Counted from the first letter of the stretch, positions 50,738-60,041 are shown. The stretch: DNA of 64,000 nucleotides from Gimibacter soli (GCF_028463845.1 NZ_CP116805.1:2232001-2296000), one strand, 5' to 3'. The notes: generated from the sequence alone by a model not told the origin. Made by a program: numbers and translations.

Positions 50738-52405
50738 TCAGCTGCGCCGCGCGCTCCTGAACCCGTTGGTGATCGGGTAGCGCCGGTCGCGGCCGAAATT
50801 CTTGCGCGTCAGCTTGACGCCGGGCGGGGCCTGCCGCCTTTTGTACTCGGCGATGTACAGCAGGTGCTCGATCCGTGCAACAGCCGATGCGTCATGGCCG
50901 CGTGCCACAACCTCGGCAACCGACATTTCCTCGTCAACCAGACAGCGCAGCATGTCATCCAGCGCCTCATAGGGCGGCAGGCTGTCCTCGTCCTTCTGGT
51001 CGGGGCGGAGCTCGGCGGTCGGCGGCTTCGAAATGATATTCTCGGGGATTACGATGCCACCCGGCCCTTTGGCGCCCGGCGGCACATGGGCATTGCGCCA
51101 GCGCGCCAGCGCAAAGACATCCATCTTGTAGACATCCTTCAGGATATTGTAGCCGCCGCACATATCGCCGTAGAGCGTGGCATAGCCGACCGACATTTCA
51201 GACTTGTTGCCCGTGGTCAGCACCATCTTGCCGAACTTGTTGGAAAGCGCCATCAGCGTCACGCCGCGCAGGCGCGACTGGACATTCTCTTCCGTCGTGT
51301 CGGCATTGCTGCCCTTGAACGCCTCGGCCAGCATCACATCCATCGCTTCCACGCCGGGCGCGATGGAGATGATATCATAGCGCGCACCTAGGGCTTCCGC
51401 GCATTCCTTGGCATCCGCATGGCTTTCGCCCGAGGTATAGCGCGACGGCATCATCACGCAGTGCACGGCATCGGCCCCAAGCGCATCCACGGCAACAGCG
51501 GCCGAAAGCGCGCTGTCGATCCCGCCGGACATGCCAAGAATGACGCCTGGGAAACGGTTTTTACCGACATAATCCCGGAGCGCCAGGATCATCGCCTGAT
51601 ACAGGCCTTCCATCCGGTCGGGATCATAGCCCCGATGCCCGCCAGCGACCACATAGCCTTGGTCAGTTGCGTCAAGCCGCACAAGCATGCCCTGGCTCGC
51701 CCATGCATCCATGGTGACAGCAAGGCGGCCATCGCGGTCCATCGCAAAGCTTGCACCATCGAACACGAGCTCGTCCTGCCCGCCAAGCTGATTGCAATAA
51801 AGGAGCGGCACGCCGGTTTCGGTCACGCGGTTGCGGGCATGGGCAACACGTTCGCCGCCTTTACCATCCTCGAACGGGCTGCCGTTCGGCACGAGCATGA
51901 AATCGACATCATTGGCCGCAAAATGGCTGGAAACGTGGGAGAACCACATGTCTTCGCACACCATCAGGCCGATGCGCACACCGCGAAACTCGACGGGGTC
52001 AGGCAGATTGCCCGGCGCGAAAACGCGCTTCTCGTCAAACACACCATAGTTCGGCAGTTCATGTTTGAACCGCACGGCTTCGATCCGGCCACCCGCGAGC
52101 AGCAGTGCAGCATTATGGAGCCCGGCTTCCGATAGCCACGGCGTGCCGACCACAAGGCCCGGACCACCCGCTGCTGTCAGGGCAGCAAGGCGTTCAACTG
52201 CGGCTTCGGCCTCACGCACGAAAAAGGGCTTCAGGACCAGATCTTCGGGTGGATAGCCAACCACCGAAAGCTCCGGTGTCAGCACCAGATCGGCGCCGTG
52301 CGCCTTGCCTGCTTCCCATGCTGCGCCAATGAGCGCTTCGTTCGCGGCAATCGCCCCGACGGTGGGGTTGATCTGCGCCATCCATATGGAAAATGCTTGT
52401 GTCAT
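50738..52405 (-). CDS. nadE: Glutamine-dependent NAD+ synthetase
   Basis: A 555-residue two-domain enzyme. The N-terminal nitrilase-like glutaminase has the [15 protein letters not shown] (Glu), the lysine in the [16 protein letters not shown] region and the catalytic Cys in [10 protein letters not shown]. The C-terminal synthetase has the ATP loop [21 protein letters not shown]. It makes NAD+ from deamido-NAD+ using glutamine. It is the first gene of the operon. Confidence 0.96.
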   Translation of the reverse strand: MTQAFSIWMAQINPTVGAIAANEALIGAAWEAGKAHGADLVLTPELSVVGYPPEDLVLKPFFVREAEAAVERLAALTAAGGPGLVVGTPWLSEAGLHNAALLLAGGRIEAVRFKHELPNYGVFDEKRVFAPGNLPDPVEFRGVRIGLMVCEDMWFSHVSSHFAANDVDFMLVPNGSPFEDGKGGERVAHARNRVTETGVPLLYCNQLGGQDELVFDGASFAMDRDGRLAVTMDAWASQGMLVRLDATDQGYVVAGGHRGYDPDRMEGLYQAMILALRDYVGKNRFPGVILGMSGGIDSALSAAVAVDALGADAVHCVMMPSRYTSGESHADAKECAEALGARYDIISIAPGVEAMDVMLAEAFKGSNADTTEENVQSRLRGVTLMALSNKFGKMVLTTGNKSEMSVGYATLYGDMCGGYNILKDVYKMDVFALARWRNAHVPPGAKGPGGIVIPENIISKPPTAELRPDQKDEDSLPPYEALDDMLRCLVDEEMSVAEVVARGHDASAVARIEHLLYIAEYKRRQAPPGVKLTRKNFGRDRRYPITNGFRSARRS

Positions 52406-52696
52406 GCCATGCTTTTAGCCAACGGCGGGAGGGGCGGCAAGCGGCATTCTGGGCAGCCACAAGATCGATAGGCATTTTAATAAAATTGTGATAGCGTCCC
52501 TCTTGCCTGTGTATATTTGAGGGCGCGGGCCAACGGGGGAATAAGGACTAGCCGGGGGGCGAAGGGTGCAACTGCCAGCACCTGTCCAGACATCTCCAGA
52601 TTCCAGTGCCGGATCGGCTGATTGCCGTACCGGAGCGTCCTCAGCAGGCATGTTCCGTGTTTGCAGTTTCATGCAATTATGGAAAGGGGGGCATTG

Positions 52697-52762
52697 ATGG
52701 GATTTTTCAAATCCACTCTTTTTGCCATCAAGCTGTTCTTCTCCGTCCCGGCCTATGCGTAA
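52697..52762 (+). CDS. Candidate 21-residue hydrophobic small protein
   Basis: The ORF starts with ATG at 52697, five bases after the purine run GGAAAGGGGGG, and ends with TAA at 52760-52762. The peptide begins MGFFKSTLF and ends SVPAYA. It has one Lys on each side of a short hydrophobic stretch and an Ala-x-Ala end, so it looks like a small membrane peptide or a signal-peptide-like sequence. It is too short for statistical support. It is the only translatable feature in the gap and lies between a possible promoter and a terminator. Confidence 0.35.
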   Translation: MGFFKSTLFAIKLFFSVPAYA

Positions 52763-52799
52763 GCGGACCGTGAGATAGTACCGAATACCTTGAAGCGTG

Positions 52800-52828
52800 C
52801 GGCCATGCCATGCCCGGCATGGCCGTTT
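52800..52828. terminator. Strong hairpin terminator between the small transcript and rluA
   Basis: CGGCCATGCC and GGCATGGCCG form a perfect 10-bp stem with loop ATGCCC, followed on the plus strand by TTTCC ATTT. It lies 11 bp beyond the rluA stop on the minus strand and could also end that gene. Confidence 0.65.
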
Positions 52829-52838
52829 CCATTTGGGC

Positions 52839-53501
52839 TCAGAAGGGCACGTCCGAGCGGAAGGTGAGCGCCTCGCCCGTGGCCGGGTGCGTGAAGGAAA
52901 GCTCGGTCGCATGCAGGCAAAGGCGCGGGGCTGCAGCCCTGCCCGCGGGTGTGGCGTAAAGCGGATCGCCGATGATCGGATGCCCCAGCGCCTGCATATG
53001 CACCCTCAGCTGGTGGGAACGCCCGGTGACAGGATAAAGCGCCACCCGCGTGTTGCCGCCCTCGCGCGCCAGAACCTTGTACCGCGTCAACGACGGTTTG
53101 CCGTTCTCGTGGTCGACCATATGTTTCGGGCGGTTCGGCCAATCCACGATCAGCGGCAGGTTCACCTCGCCCTCGTCCGAAGCCACATTGCCTTCAACGA
53201 GTGCGGTATAGAATTTATCCGTTTCGCGGTTTTCAAACTGGCGGCTGATATGGCGGTGCGCCTCCATATTCAACGCCATCACCATGATGCCACTGGTATC
53301 GAGATCCAGCCGGTGAACGACCGTGGCGGTGCGCCGATCCTTCTGCACGCGCCAGGCAAGGCTGTCGCGCATCTCGCGCCCGCGCCCGGGCACAGAAAGA
53401 AGCCCGCTCGGCTTATCAAGCACGATGATATCCGCGTCCTCGTAAAGGACGGTCAGCCACGGCTCGGTCGGCGGATCATAGACAAAATCAGGAAGGCTCA
53501 T
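52839..53501 (-). CDS. rluA: RluA-family RNA pseudouridine synthase
   Basis: A 220-residue pseudouridine synthase. The catalytic Asp is in VVHRLDLDTSGIMV; also visible are VLDKPSGLLSVPGRG, FYTALVEG, and PVTGRSHQLRVHMQALGHPIIGDPLYA. There is no S4 domain, as in RluA itself, which modifies 23S rRNA U746 and tRNA U32. The ATG at 53501 with GGGGATC is preferred over the one 21 bp upstream. Target specificity is inferred. Confidence 0.9.
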   Translation of the reverse strand: MSLPDFVYDPPTEPWLTVLYEDADIIVLDKPSGLLSVPGRGREMRDSLAWRVQKDRRTATVVHRLDLDTSGIMVMALNMEAHRHISRQFENRETDKFYTALVEGNVASDEGEVNLPLIVDWPNRPKHMVDHENGKPSLTRYKVLAREGGNTRVALYPVTGRSHQLRVHMQALGHPIIGDPLYATPAGRAAAPRLCLHATELSFTHPATGEALTFRSDVPF

Positions 53502-53517
53502 GCGATCCCCATAAAAA

Positions 53518-53588
53518 GTCATGCCGGGCTTGACCCGGCATCCAGCGTCTACAGAAGACTGGACCCCGGCTCAAGGCCGGGGTGACAA
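53518..53588. repeat. Dispersed palindromic repeat element
   Basis: GTCATGCCGGGCTTGACCCGGCATCC forms one hairpin (ATGCCGGG/CCCGGCAT around CTTGA). Fifteen bases on, CCCCGGCTCAAGGCCGGGG forms a second, followed by TGACA. The unit starts GTCA and ends TGACA. This style of short intergenic element is scattered in many alphaproteobacterial genomes. It lies between rluA and the DAHP synthase gene and may also end transcription of the latter. No second copy was seen in this window. Confidence 0.75.
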
Positions 53589-53594
53589 TATTTA

Positions 53595-54968
53595 TCAGGC
53601 AGCAGCGCTTGCCGCCATCGCGTCGCGTTCTTCCTTCAGGGCTTCCGCCAGCTGGAAGGCAAGCTCGATCGACTGGCTGGCATTGAGGCGCGGATCACAG
53701 TGCGTGTGATAGCGGCTCGCCAGGCCTTCCTCGGTGATCGCCACGGCGCCGCCGGTGCATTCGGTGACATTCTGACCGGTCAGCTCCAGATGGATGCCGC
53801 CGGCATAGGTGCCCTCGGCGCGGTGAACGCTGAACACCTGCTTCACTTCCTTCAGCACGCGGTCGAACGGGCGGGTTTTCAGGCCGCCAGCCGCTTTCAC
53901 CGTGTTGCCGTGCATGGGATCGCACGACCAGACAACGGTACGGCCTTCGGATTTCACGCGGCGCAGCAGGCGCGGCAGGTATTCTTCCACCTTGTCGGCA
54001 CCGAAACGGGTGATCAGCGTAAGCCGGCCCGCTTCGTTCGAGGGATTGAGCTTGTCGATCAGGCGAATGAGATCATCCGGGTCGGTCGACGGGCCAACCT
54101 TCGAGGCAATCGGGTTGCCGATGCCGGAGAGGAATTCCACATGAGCACCATCAACCTGACGGGTACGGTCGCCAACCCACAGGAAGTGGGCCGAGGTGTC
54201 GTACCAGCGACCGCTGGTGCTGTCGATGCGGGTCATGGCCTGCTCGTAGCCCAGAAGCAGCGCTTCGTGGCTGGTGTAGAAGTCCGTGCCCTGCAGTTGC
54301 GGGATCTCGGCCGGATGGATGCCGCAGGCTTCCATGAAGGCAAGCGCATTGCCGATCTGGTCGGCGATTGCCTTGTAGCGCTCGCCCGCGCCGCTTTGCG
54401 ACACGAAATCGAGGTTCCACTGGTGCACCGACATCAGGTTGGCATAGCCACCCTGCGCGAAGGCACGCAGCAGGTTGAGCGTTGCAGCAGCCTGGCTGTA
54501 GGCCTTCAGCATGCGGGCGGGATCGGGCAGGCGCGCGCCTTCCTCAAACTCCATCCCGTTGATGATGTCACCCCGGTAGCTCGGCAGCTCCACGCCATCG
54601 ATGGTTTCGGTGCCAGCCGAGCGCGGCTTGGCGAACTGGCCGGCCATACGGCCGAGCTTCACCACAGGGCAGCTGGCGGCGAAGGTCAGCACGACCGCCA
54701 TCTGCAGCAGCACCCGGAAGGTGTCGCGAATATTGTTCGGATGGAACTCGGCAAAGCTTTCGGCGCAGTCGCCCCCCTGCAGGAGGAACGCCTTGCCGTT
54801 TGCCACTTGCGCAAGCTGTGCTTTGAGACGGCGGGCCTCACCGGCAAATACAAGCGGCGGATAGCTCGAAAGTTCCCTTTCGACTTGCCCGAGTCGCTCG
54901 CTGTCCGGATAGTCCGGCACCTGCACGACGGGGCGGGATCGCCAGCTGTCAGGGCGCCAATCACTCAT
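53595..54968 (-). CDS. aroF: 3-deoxy-7-phosphoheptulonate synthase, class II
   Basis: A 457-residue plant-type (class II) DAHP synthase, the first enzyme of the shikimate pathway. Visible are [20 protein letters not shown], the catalytic-cysteine region [23 protein letters not shown], and the DPMHGNT and [14 protein letters not shown] segments of the active site. The frame extends 18 bp further upstream, but the ATG at 54968 fits the family. It is divergent from gph with a 265-bp AT-richer gap. The symbol is the general one; class II members are also called aroG or aroH. Confidence 0.94.
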   Translation of the reverse strand: MSDWRPDSWRSRPVVQVPDYPDSERLGQVERELSSYPPLVFAGEARRLKAQLAQVANGKAFLLQGGDCAESFAEFHPNNIRDTFRVLLQMAVVLTFAASCPVVKLGRMAGQFAKPRSAGTETIDGVELPSYRGDIINGMEFEEGARLPDPARMLKAYSQAAATLNLLRAFAQGGYANLMSVHQWNLDFVSQSGAGERYKAIADQIGNALAFMEACGIHPAEIPQLQGTDFYTSHEALLLGYEQAMTRIDSTSGRWYDTSAHFLWVGDRTRQVDGAHVEFLSGIGNPIASKVGPSTDPDDLIRLIDKLNPSNEAGRLTLITRFGADKVEEYLPRLLRRVKSEGRTVVWSCDPMHGNTVKAAGGLKTRPFDRVLKEVKQVFSVHRAEGTYAGGIHLELTGQNVTECTGGAVAITEEGLASRYHTHCDPRLNASQSIELAFQLAEALKEERDAMAASAAA

Positions 54969-55233
54969 TGAGGTAACCTTTCTCAAAATTCGGCGCTGGG
55001 GCGCCGCGACAGAAAATTATACAGGCCGCCGAAAATTCGCAATTTCCGGCGCGTCCATAAACAATGCAGCCGCCTTAATGGCAAGTCAATTGTCAGCGAC
55101 ACCTGAAAACGGCCGGAAAGGCTACAATTTCTGTCGCTTTTGGTGACGAATTCTTAACCTTGATCGCTTGTAAATCGCCGCGCCAGACGGCATAACCCAG
55201 CCCATAAACGAGCCCCGAAGCGAAAGCCAGTTC

Positions 55234-55902
55234 ATGTTTGTCGTGCCTTTTGATGTAGAGCGTATCGTCTTCGATCTTGACGGGACCCTTGTGGATTCCG
55301 CGCCTGATCTGCATCGCGCCACGAACCATGTGCTGACAAGCGTTGGCCGCACGGAAATCCCGCTTGAGGCCGTGCGGCACATGGTGGGTGAAGGGGCAAA
55401 ACGCCTGATCGAAAAAGGACTGGCGCACACGGGCGGGATCAATGGATTTGACCTTGATGCCCTGCTCCCGACCTTCCTTGATTTCTACAAGGACAATCTT
55501 TGCGTCGAAAGCCGCCTCTATGATGGTGCGCTTGAAATGCTGGATGCGCTCGAGGCCCGTGGCATCAAATCCGCCGTTTGCACCAACAAGCCCGTTCATC
55601 TGGCTGAACCGCTCCTTGAAGCCCTTGGCATCCGCCAGCGGTTTGTGGCTGTAACCGGCGGCGACAGCTTCCCCTTCCGCAAGCCCGATCCTCGTCACCT
55701 GACCGAAACGCTGGCTCTGATGGGCGGCATCGGCGGCGCCGTTATGGTGGGCGACACGATCAGCGATACGGCGGCTGCAAAGGCCGCCGGCGTCCCGAGC
55801 ATTCTTGTCAGCTATGGTTACCTGAGCGGTAGCCTTGCCGATCTCGATGCCGACGCCATTGTTGACAGCCTTGCCGATATCCCCGGGATTCTGCGGGCCT
55901 GA
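55234..55902 (+). CDS. gph: Phosphoglycolate phosphatase-like HAD hydrolase
   Basis: A 222-residue HAD phosphatase. The nucleophile Asp14 is in VFDLDGTLVDSAPDLHRA, motif II is CTNKP, motif III is the KPDPRHL region and motif IV is MVGDTISDTAAAKAAG. The helical cap lies between. Gph removes 2-phosphoglycolate that arises from DNA repair and side reactions. The pho locus starts 46 bp after it in the same direction. Confidence 0.88.
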   Translation: MFVVPFDVERIVFDLDGTLVDSAPDLHRATNHVLTSVGRTEIPLEAVRHMVGEGAKRLIEKGLAHTGGINGFDLDALLPTFLDFYKDNLCVESRLYDGALEMLDALEARGIKSAVCTNKPVHLAEPLLEALGIRQRFVAVTGGDSFPFRKPDPRHLTETLALMGGIGGAVMVGDTISDTAAAKAAGVPSILVSYGYLSGSLADLDADAIVDSLADIPGILRA

Positions 55903-55927
55903 GATAAAGAATCTGGCCTTCATCAAT

Positions 55928-55945
55928 CTGTAACATTAGTGTCAT
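55928..55945 (+). promoter_or_regulatory. Pho box upstream of phoR
   Basis: CTGTAAC-ATTA-GTGTCAT matches the two 7-bp direct repeats with a 4-bp spacer of the PhoB consensus (CTGTCAT, twice). Transcription would start near 55968, which rules out the TTG at 55949 as the phoR start. Confidence 0.65.
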
Positions 55946-55987
55946 TCATTGTCTGCACGGCTGCAGGAGGCGATTCCTGCATCCACA

Positions 55988-57325
55988 ATGTATGACCCCG
56001 GCGCGCCACACCGGCCGCGCCGCCGTGAACAGAGCCAGGCACCCATGGAACCCGCAGACAACAGCTACAAGAGCCTCCTCAGCGAACGCTCAGTGATCGC
56101 TGTTCTTTCCCTTCTGCTCATCCTCATGTGGACCCTCGGGCTGACCACGCCCGCGACTGTCATCACGGTTGGCGGCGCCGCGTTTGTGCTGCTCGTGCAG
56201 CTCGAGGGCAAACGGCGGCTCGATATCCTACGGGCGCGCCATACTGCCCACCCGGAGCCCGAAGAAGTGCAGACTGAAGGAACCATGTCGATGCGCGCCC
56301 ACGCGCTGAACGGCCTGCCCTCGCCGGTCCTGATCGTTGATGACCAGCACAAGATTGTTTTCGCGAATGATTCCGCCACGGCCTTCCTTGGCGCCAATCT
56401 TGTTGACGAGGATGTCTTCCTGTTCCTCCGCCATCCGCGCATCGTGCAGTCGGTGGATGCAGCCCTTACGGACGGCCCGCAAACCGCCGGCTCGCTGCGC
56501 TACACAGCCGCCCATGACCGCAGCTTTGACATCACCATTGCCCCGCTAGCCGAGCGCTCGTCGCGCGGCGGTCGGCAAGCGATGATCTATTTCTACGAGG
56601 TCACGAGCCTGCTGCGGACCGAACAGATGCGCGCCGATTTCGTGGCGAACGCCAGCCATGAGCTTCGCACGCCGCTTTCTTCGGTGATCGGCGCCATTGA
56701 AACGATCCAGGGCCCAGCCCGCGATGATCCGGATGCCACCCAGCGTTTCCTTTCGATTATGCAGAAAGAAGCCGAGCGGATGGCCCGGCTGATTGACGAT
56801 CTTCTGTCGCTGTCGCGGATTGAAATGTCGCGCCACGTGGCGCCCGACACCCAGTTCGAGATCGGCCTCGTGATCGGCAATGTGATCAATGCCCTTGTCG
56901 GCCAGGCTGGCGAGCGGGACATCGTGATTTCGAACGAAGTGGCTGCAGGCCTGCCAAGCGTTCGTGGTGACGACGACCAGATCACCCAGGTTCTGCTGAA
57001 CCTGTTGATGAATGCCATCAAATATGCCAACCGCGGCACCACTGTGCATGTGAAGGCGGAGCTGCTCTCGAACGGCGCCAAAATTCGCATTGCTGTGGCC
57101 GACGAAGGCCCGGGCATTGCCCCTGAACACCTGACGCGCCTCACGGAACGCTTCTACCGTATCGATACTGCGCGCTCACGCAAGATGGGCGGCACCGGCC
57201 TTGGCCTCGCCATCGTCAAGCATATCCTTTTACGGCATGAAACAAATCTCGATATCCGAAGCGAAGTCGGCAAGGGTTCGTCATTTGCCTTCGCTCTACC
57301 TGTTTCAAAAAGCGACGCAAAATAA
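55988..57325 (+). CDS. phoR: Phosphate-regulon sensor histidine kinase PhoR
   Basis: A 445-residue kinase. It has two N-terminal membrane helices with almost no periplasmic loop, a PAS domain (~residues 95-200, LPSPVLIVDDQHKIVFANDSA), and the H-box FVANASHELRTPLSS. It then has the N-box NLLMNAIKYANR, the G1 DEGPGIAP, the F-box FYRI and the G2 GGTGLGLAIVKH. The lack of a periplasmic sensor fits PhoR, which is controlled by Pst and PhoU. The ATG at 55988 is the first start downstream of the predicted transcription start; 56045 is possible. It phosphorylates PhoB, encoded at the end of the locus. Confidence 0.93.
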   Translation: MYDPGAPHRPRRREQSQAPMEPADNSYKSLLSERSVIAVLSLLLILMWTLGLTTPATVITVGGAAFVLLVQLEGKRRLDILRARHTAHPEPEEVQTEGTMSMRAHALNGLPSPVLIVDDQHKIVFANDSATAFLGANLVDEDVFLFLRHPRIVQSVDAALTDGPQTAGSLRYTAAHDRSFDITIAPLAERSSRGGRQAMIYFYEVTSLLRTEQMRADFVANASHELRTPLSSVIGAIETIQGPARDDPDATQRFLSIMQKEAERMARLIDDLLSLSRIEMSRHVAPDTQFEIGLVIGNVINALVGQAGERDIVISNEVAAGLPSVRGDDDQITQVLLNLLMNAIKYANRGTTVHVKAELLSNGAKIRIAVADEGPGIAPEHLTRLTERFYRIDTARSRKMGGTGLGLAIVKHILLRHETNLDIRSEVGKGSSFAFALPVSKSDAK

Positions 57326-57339
57326 AAGGGTTAGCCAAT

Positions 57340-57367
57340 TGTTACAGTCTGTCACGAAACTGTAACA
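57340..57367 (+). promoter_or_regulatory. Pho box and palindrome upstream of pstS
   Basis: CTGTCAC-GAAA-CTGTAAC (57349-57366) is a near-perfect Pho box. It is embedded in a longer inverted repeat, TGTTACAG (57340-57347) and CTGTAACA (57360-57367). It lies about 120 bp before pstS, which leaves room for a leader mRNA. Confidence 0.8.
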
Positions 57368-57482
57368 CAGGCATTGTACCAAAGGCGCACCCGAGAATGC
57401 CAGTCGGACGGGACGTATGGAACGTCCGGTATCACCAGATTGGCCGCTCACCGCGTTACGATAACAATCGGAGCCACCAGAA

Positions 57483-58553
57483 ATGAAAAAATATCTCCTT
57501 GGCACTATCGCCGCCCTCGCCCTCATCGGCTCGACGGGTGCGCATGCTCAGTCGCGCGACCAGATTCGCATCGTCGGCTCCTCGACCGTATTCCCCTTCT
57601 CGACCGCGGTTGCGGAAGAGTTCGGTCGCACCACCAACTTCAAGGCCCCGATCGTCGAATCGACCGGTTCGGGCGGCGGCCTGAAGCTCTTCTGCGGTGG
57701 CGTCGGTACCGCTCACCCGGATATCACCAACTCCTCGCGCCGCATCAAGCAGTCGGAAGTTGACATGTGCGCCGCCAACGGCGTCAGCGAAGTCGTTGAA
57801 ATGAAGATCGGCTTCGACGGTATCGTGATGGCAGCTGCCAAGACCTCGCCCTCGATGACCCTGACGCTGCACCACATCTATCTGGCCCTTGCGGCCCAGG
57901 TTCCAGCTCCGGGCACGGAAGGCGGCGAAGGCCACCTGATCCCGAACCCCTTCAAGCGCTGGAACGAAATTGACCCGGCCCTGCCCAACGAGGAAATCGT
58001 TGTTCTCGGCCCCCCGCCGACCTCCGGCACCCGTGACGCCTTCGTCGAGCTCGCCCTTGAAGTCGGCTGCGATTTCTTCAAGGGCAACGCCGCCCTCAAG
58101 AAATCGAACGAAAACGAGCACAAGCGCGTTTGCCAAACTGTTCGCGAAGACGGCGCTTATGTTGAAGCCGGCGAGAACGACAACCTGATCGTTCAGAAGC
58201 TGCAGGCCGATGGCCGCGCTGTCGGCATCTTCGGCTACAGCTTCCTCGACCAGAACAGCGATGCCCTGCAGGCCTTCCCGGTTGCCAAGGATGACGCTGA
58301 AGCTGTGGAGCCGACCTTCGAAGCCATCTCGTCGGGCGACTATCCGGTTTCGCGCTCGCTTTATGTTTACGTCAAGAAAGCCCATGTCGGCGTCGTGCCC
58401 GGCATCCAGGAATTCCTGACCGAATTCACGAGCGAAGCGACCTGGGGTGACATGGGTTACCTCGCCGATCGCGGCCTGATCCCGCTGCCGGAAGACGAGC
58501 GTGCAACGGTTGCGGAAGAAGTCGCCGCCCTCAAGCCGCTGAGCCTGAAGTAA
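57483..58553 (+). CDS. pstS: Phosphate-binding periplasmic protein PstS
   Basis: A 356-residue periplasmic protein. The signal peptide ends in TGAHAQ (~residue 23). Phosphate-binding segments are IVGSSTVFPFSTAVAEEFG, ESTGSGGGLKLFC, DITNSSRRIKQSE and PPTSGTRDAFVE. It captures phosphate for the PstCAB transporter. A Pho box lies upstream and a stem-loop downstream, which fits its need for higher expression than the membrane components. Confidence 0.95.
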   Translation: MKKYLLGTIAALALIGSTGAHAQSRDQIRIVGSSTVFPFSTAVAEEFGRTTNFKAPIVESTGSGGGLKLFCGGVGTAHPDITNSSRRIKQSEVDMCAANGVSEVVEMKIGFDGIVMAAAKTSPSMTLTLHHIYLALAAQVPAPGTEGGEGHLIPNPFKRWNEIDPALPNEEIVVLGPPPTSGTRDAFVELALEVGCDFFKGNAALKKSNENEHKRVCQTVREDGAYVEAGENDNLIVQKLQADGRAVGIFGYSFLDQNSDALQAFPVAKDDAEAVEPTFEAISSGDYPVSRSLYVYVKKAHVGVVPGIQEFLTEFTSEATWGDMGYLADRGLIPLPEDERATVAEEVAALKPLSLK

Positions 58554-58570
58554 CCGTATCTGATACCAAG

Positions 58571-58593
58571 CGGGGTGGCCACAAGCTGCCCCG
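58571..58593 (+). terminator. Attenuating stem-loop between pstS and pstC
   Basis: CGGGGTGGC and GCTGCCCCG pair with two wobble pairs around a short loop, followed by TTTCCCC. It may partly end transcription or protect the pstS message. Confidence 0.5.
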
Positions 58594-58651
58594 TTTCCCC
58601 ACTGCCTGAAACGGCCTATACTACCCGTCGGCCAGCACCCGGAAAGACCAG

Positions 58652-60031
58652 ATGACCAGTTCAGCCATCTCCGTCATCATCCTGCTTCTCTCGCTTGCCG
58701 CCTTTGCCGCCGGACGGCAGCGGTCGCTTGCCACCGTTGGCGGTCGTCGCGGCGACCTGCACAGCCTGCCCCGCCACTATGGCTATTTCGCAGCCTCGCT
58801 TGTTGTCCTGCCCGCTACCCTGATCCTCGTTCTGTGGCTCACCTTCGGCGACTTCGCGCTGGAACGGATGACCCTGAACTCGATCCCGGAAGGTGCGGCC
58901 GTCACCGAAGGCATTGAAGACCATCTGGTGCTGAACCGCATCCGCATCGCCGTCGACCAAGGCGACCGTGTGGAAAAGGACCCGACGATCCTTGCTGCCG
59001 CCAAATTCTACCGCGAAGCCCACGGCGAAGCCGTCTGGCTGACCTTCGCAGCCGCCCTTCTGGCGGGCCTTGCCGGCCTTGCCTATGCGCTGAAAGTAAC
59101 AAGCGCCGAGTTCCGCGCCCGCAACAAGGTGGAAACCTTCATGCGGGTGGCGTTGATCGCCTGCTCTGCGCTCGCAGTGCTCACCACGGTCGGCATCGTC
59201 GCCTCGCTTCTTTTCGAAAGCCTGCGCTTCTTCCAGCAGGTGCCTATCAGCGAATTCCTGTTCGGCCTGAAATGGAGCCCGCAAACCGCGCTGCGCGCCG
59301 ATCAGGTCGGCTCGTCCGGTGCCTTCGGGGCGGTACCCCTGTTTGCCGGTACGCTGCTGATCAGCCTGCTTGCCATGCTTGTCGCTGGCCCTATCGGCCT
59401 TCTGGCGGCTATCTACCTGACCCAATATGCCAGTGGCCGTGTGCGTGCTGTGGCCAAGCCGGCGCTCGAAATCCTTGCCGGTGTACCGACCGTGGTTTAC
59501 GGCTTCTTCGCTGCCCTCACCATCGCGCCGCTCTTCCGCGAGATGGGACTGAGCGTCGGCCTTGATATCGCCAGCGAAAGCGCACTCGCCGCCGGTGTTG
59601 TCATGGGCATCATGATCATCCCGTTCGTGTCGTCGCTTTCGGATGACGCGATCACAGCCGTCCCGCGCAGCCTTTCCGACGGCTCACTGGCGCTCGGCGC
59701 CACGCCTTCGGAAACCATCCGCAAGGTCATCCTGCCAGCCGCCCTGCCCGGCATCGTTGGCGCCTTCCTGCTGGCCGTCAGCCGTGCAGTTGGTGAAACC
59801 ATGATCGTGGTGATGGCTGCCGGCATGCAGCCGAACCTCACCGCCAACCCCTTCGAAGCGGTAACGACCGTGACCGTGCAGATCGTGGCCCTTCTGACCG
59901 GTGACCAGGAATTCGACAGCGCCAAGACGCTTTCCGCCTTCGCGCTCGGCCTTGTGCTCTTTGTCGTCACCCTTTTCTTCAACGTGATCGCGATCCGCGT
60001 CGTGCGGAAATATCGCGAGATTTACGACTGA
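58652..60031 (+). CDS. pstC: Phosphate ABC transporter permease PstC
   Basis: A 459-residue inner-membrane permease. The last ~270 residues are the binding-protein-dependent transport domain (EILAGVPTVVYGFFAALT and the ALGATPSETIRKVILPAALPGIVGAFLL coupling region). The first ~180 residues are an extra N-terminal domain of two to three helices with a charged loop, as in the DUF3708-bearing PstC proteins of Alphaproteobacteria. Together with PstA it forms the pore. It starts 98 bp after pstS. Confidence 0.94.
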   Translation: MTSSAISVIILLLSLAAFAAGRQRSLATVGGRRGDLHSLPRHYGYFAASLVVLPATLILVLWLTFGDFALERMTLNSIPEGAAVTEGIEDHLVLNRIRIAVDQGDRVEKDPTILAAAKFYREAHGEAVWLTFAAALLAGLAGLAYALKVTSAEFRARNKVETFMRVALIACSALAVLTTVGIVASLLFESLRFFQQVPISEFLFGLKWSPQTALRADQVGSSGAFGAVPLFAGTLLISLLAMLVAGPIGLLAAIYLTQYASGRVRAVAKPALEILAGVPTVVYGFFAALTIAPLFREMGLSVGLDIASESALAAGVVMGIMIIPFVSSLSDDAITAVPRSLSDGSLALGATPSETIRKVILPAALPGIVGAFLLAVSRAVGETMIVVMAAGMQPNLTANPFEAVTTVTVQIVALLTGDQEFDSAKTLSAFALGLVLFVVTLFFNVIAIRVVRKYREIYD

Positions 60032-60041
60032 GGCCCGCTCC

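Larger units (their letters stand above)
52486..52830 (+). ncRNA. Candidate small transcript in the nadE-rluA gap
   Basis: The 433-bp gap between nadE and rluA has no recognised gene. Signals on the plus strand: a possible promoter (TTGTGA 52486-52491, 18-bp spacer, TGTATA 52510-52515), a hairpin at 52609-52633 (CCGG-AT-CGGC/GCCG-TA-CCGG), a longer-range pairing AACTGC (52570-52575)/GCAGTT (52662-52667), a small ORF with a strong ribosome-binding site, and a strong terminator hairpin. Together they suggest a transcript of about 305 nt. It matches no RNA family I know; B12, glycine, SAM and 6S motifs were not found. The call is inference. Confidence 0.4.

Noticed and set aside
52406-52838. Cobalamin, glycine, SAM or 6S RNA in the nadE-rluA gap
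   Set aside because: None of the consensus core sequences I know could be located; the region is reported only as a candidate transcript.
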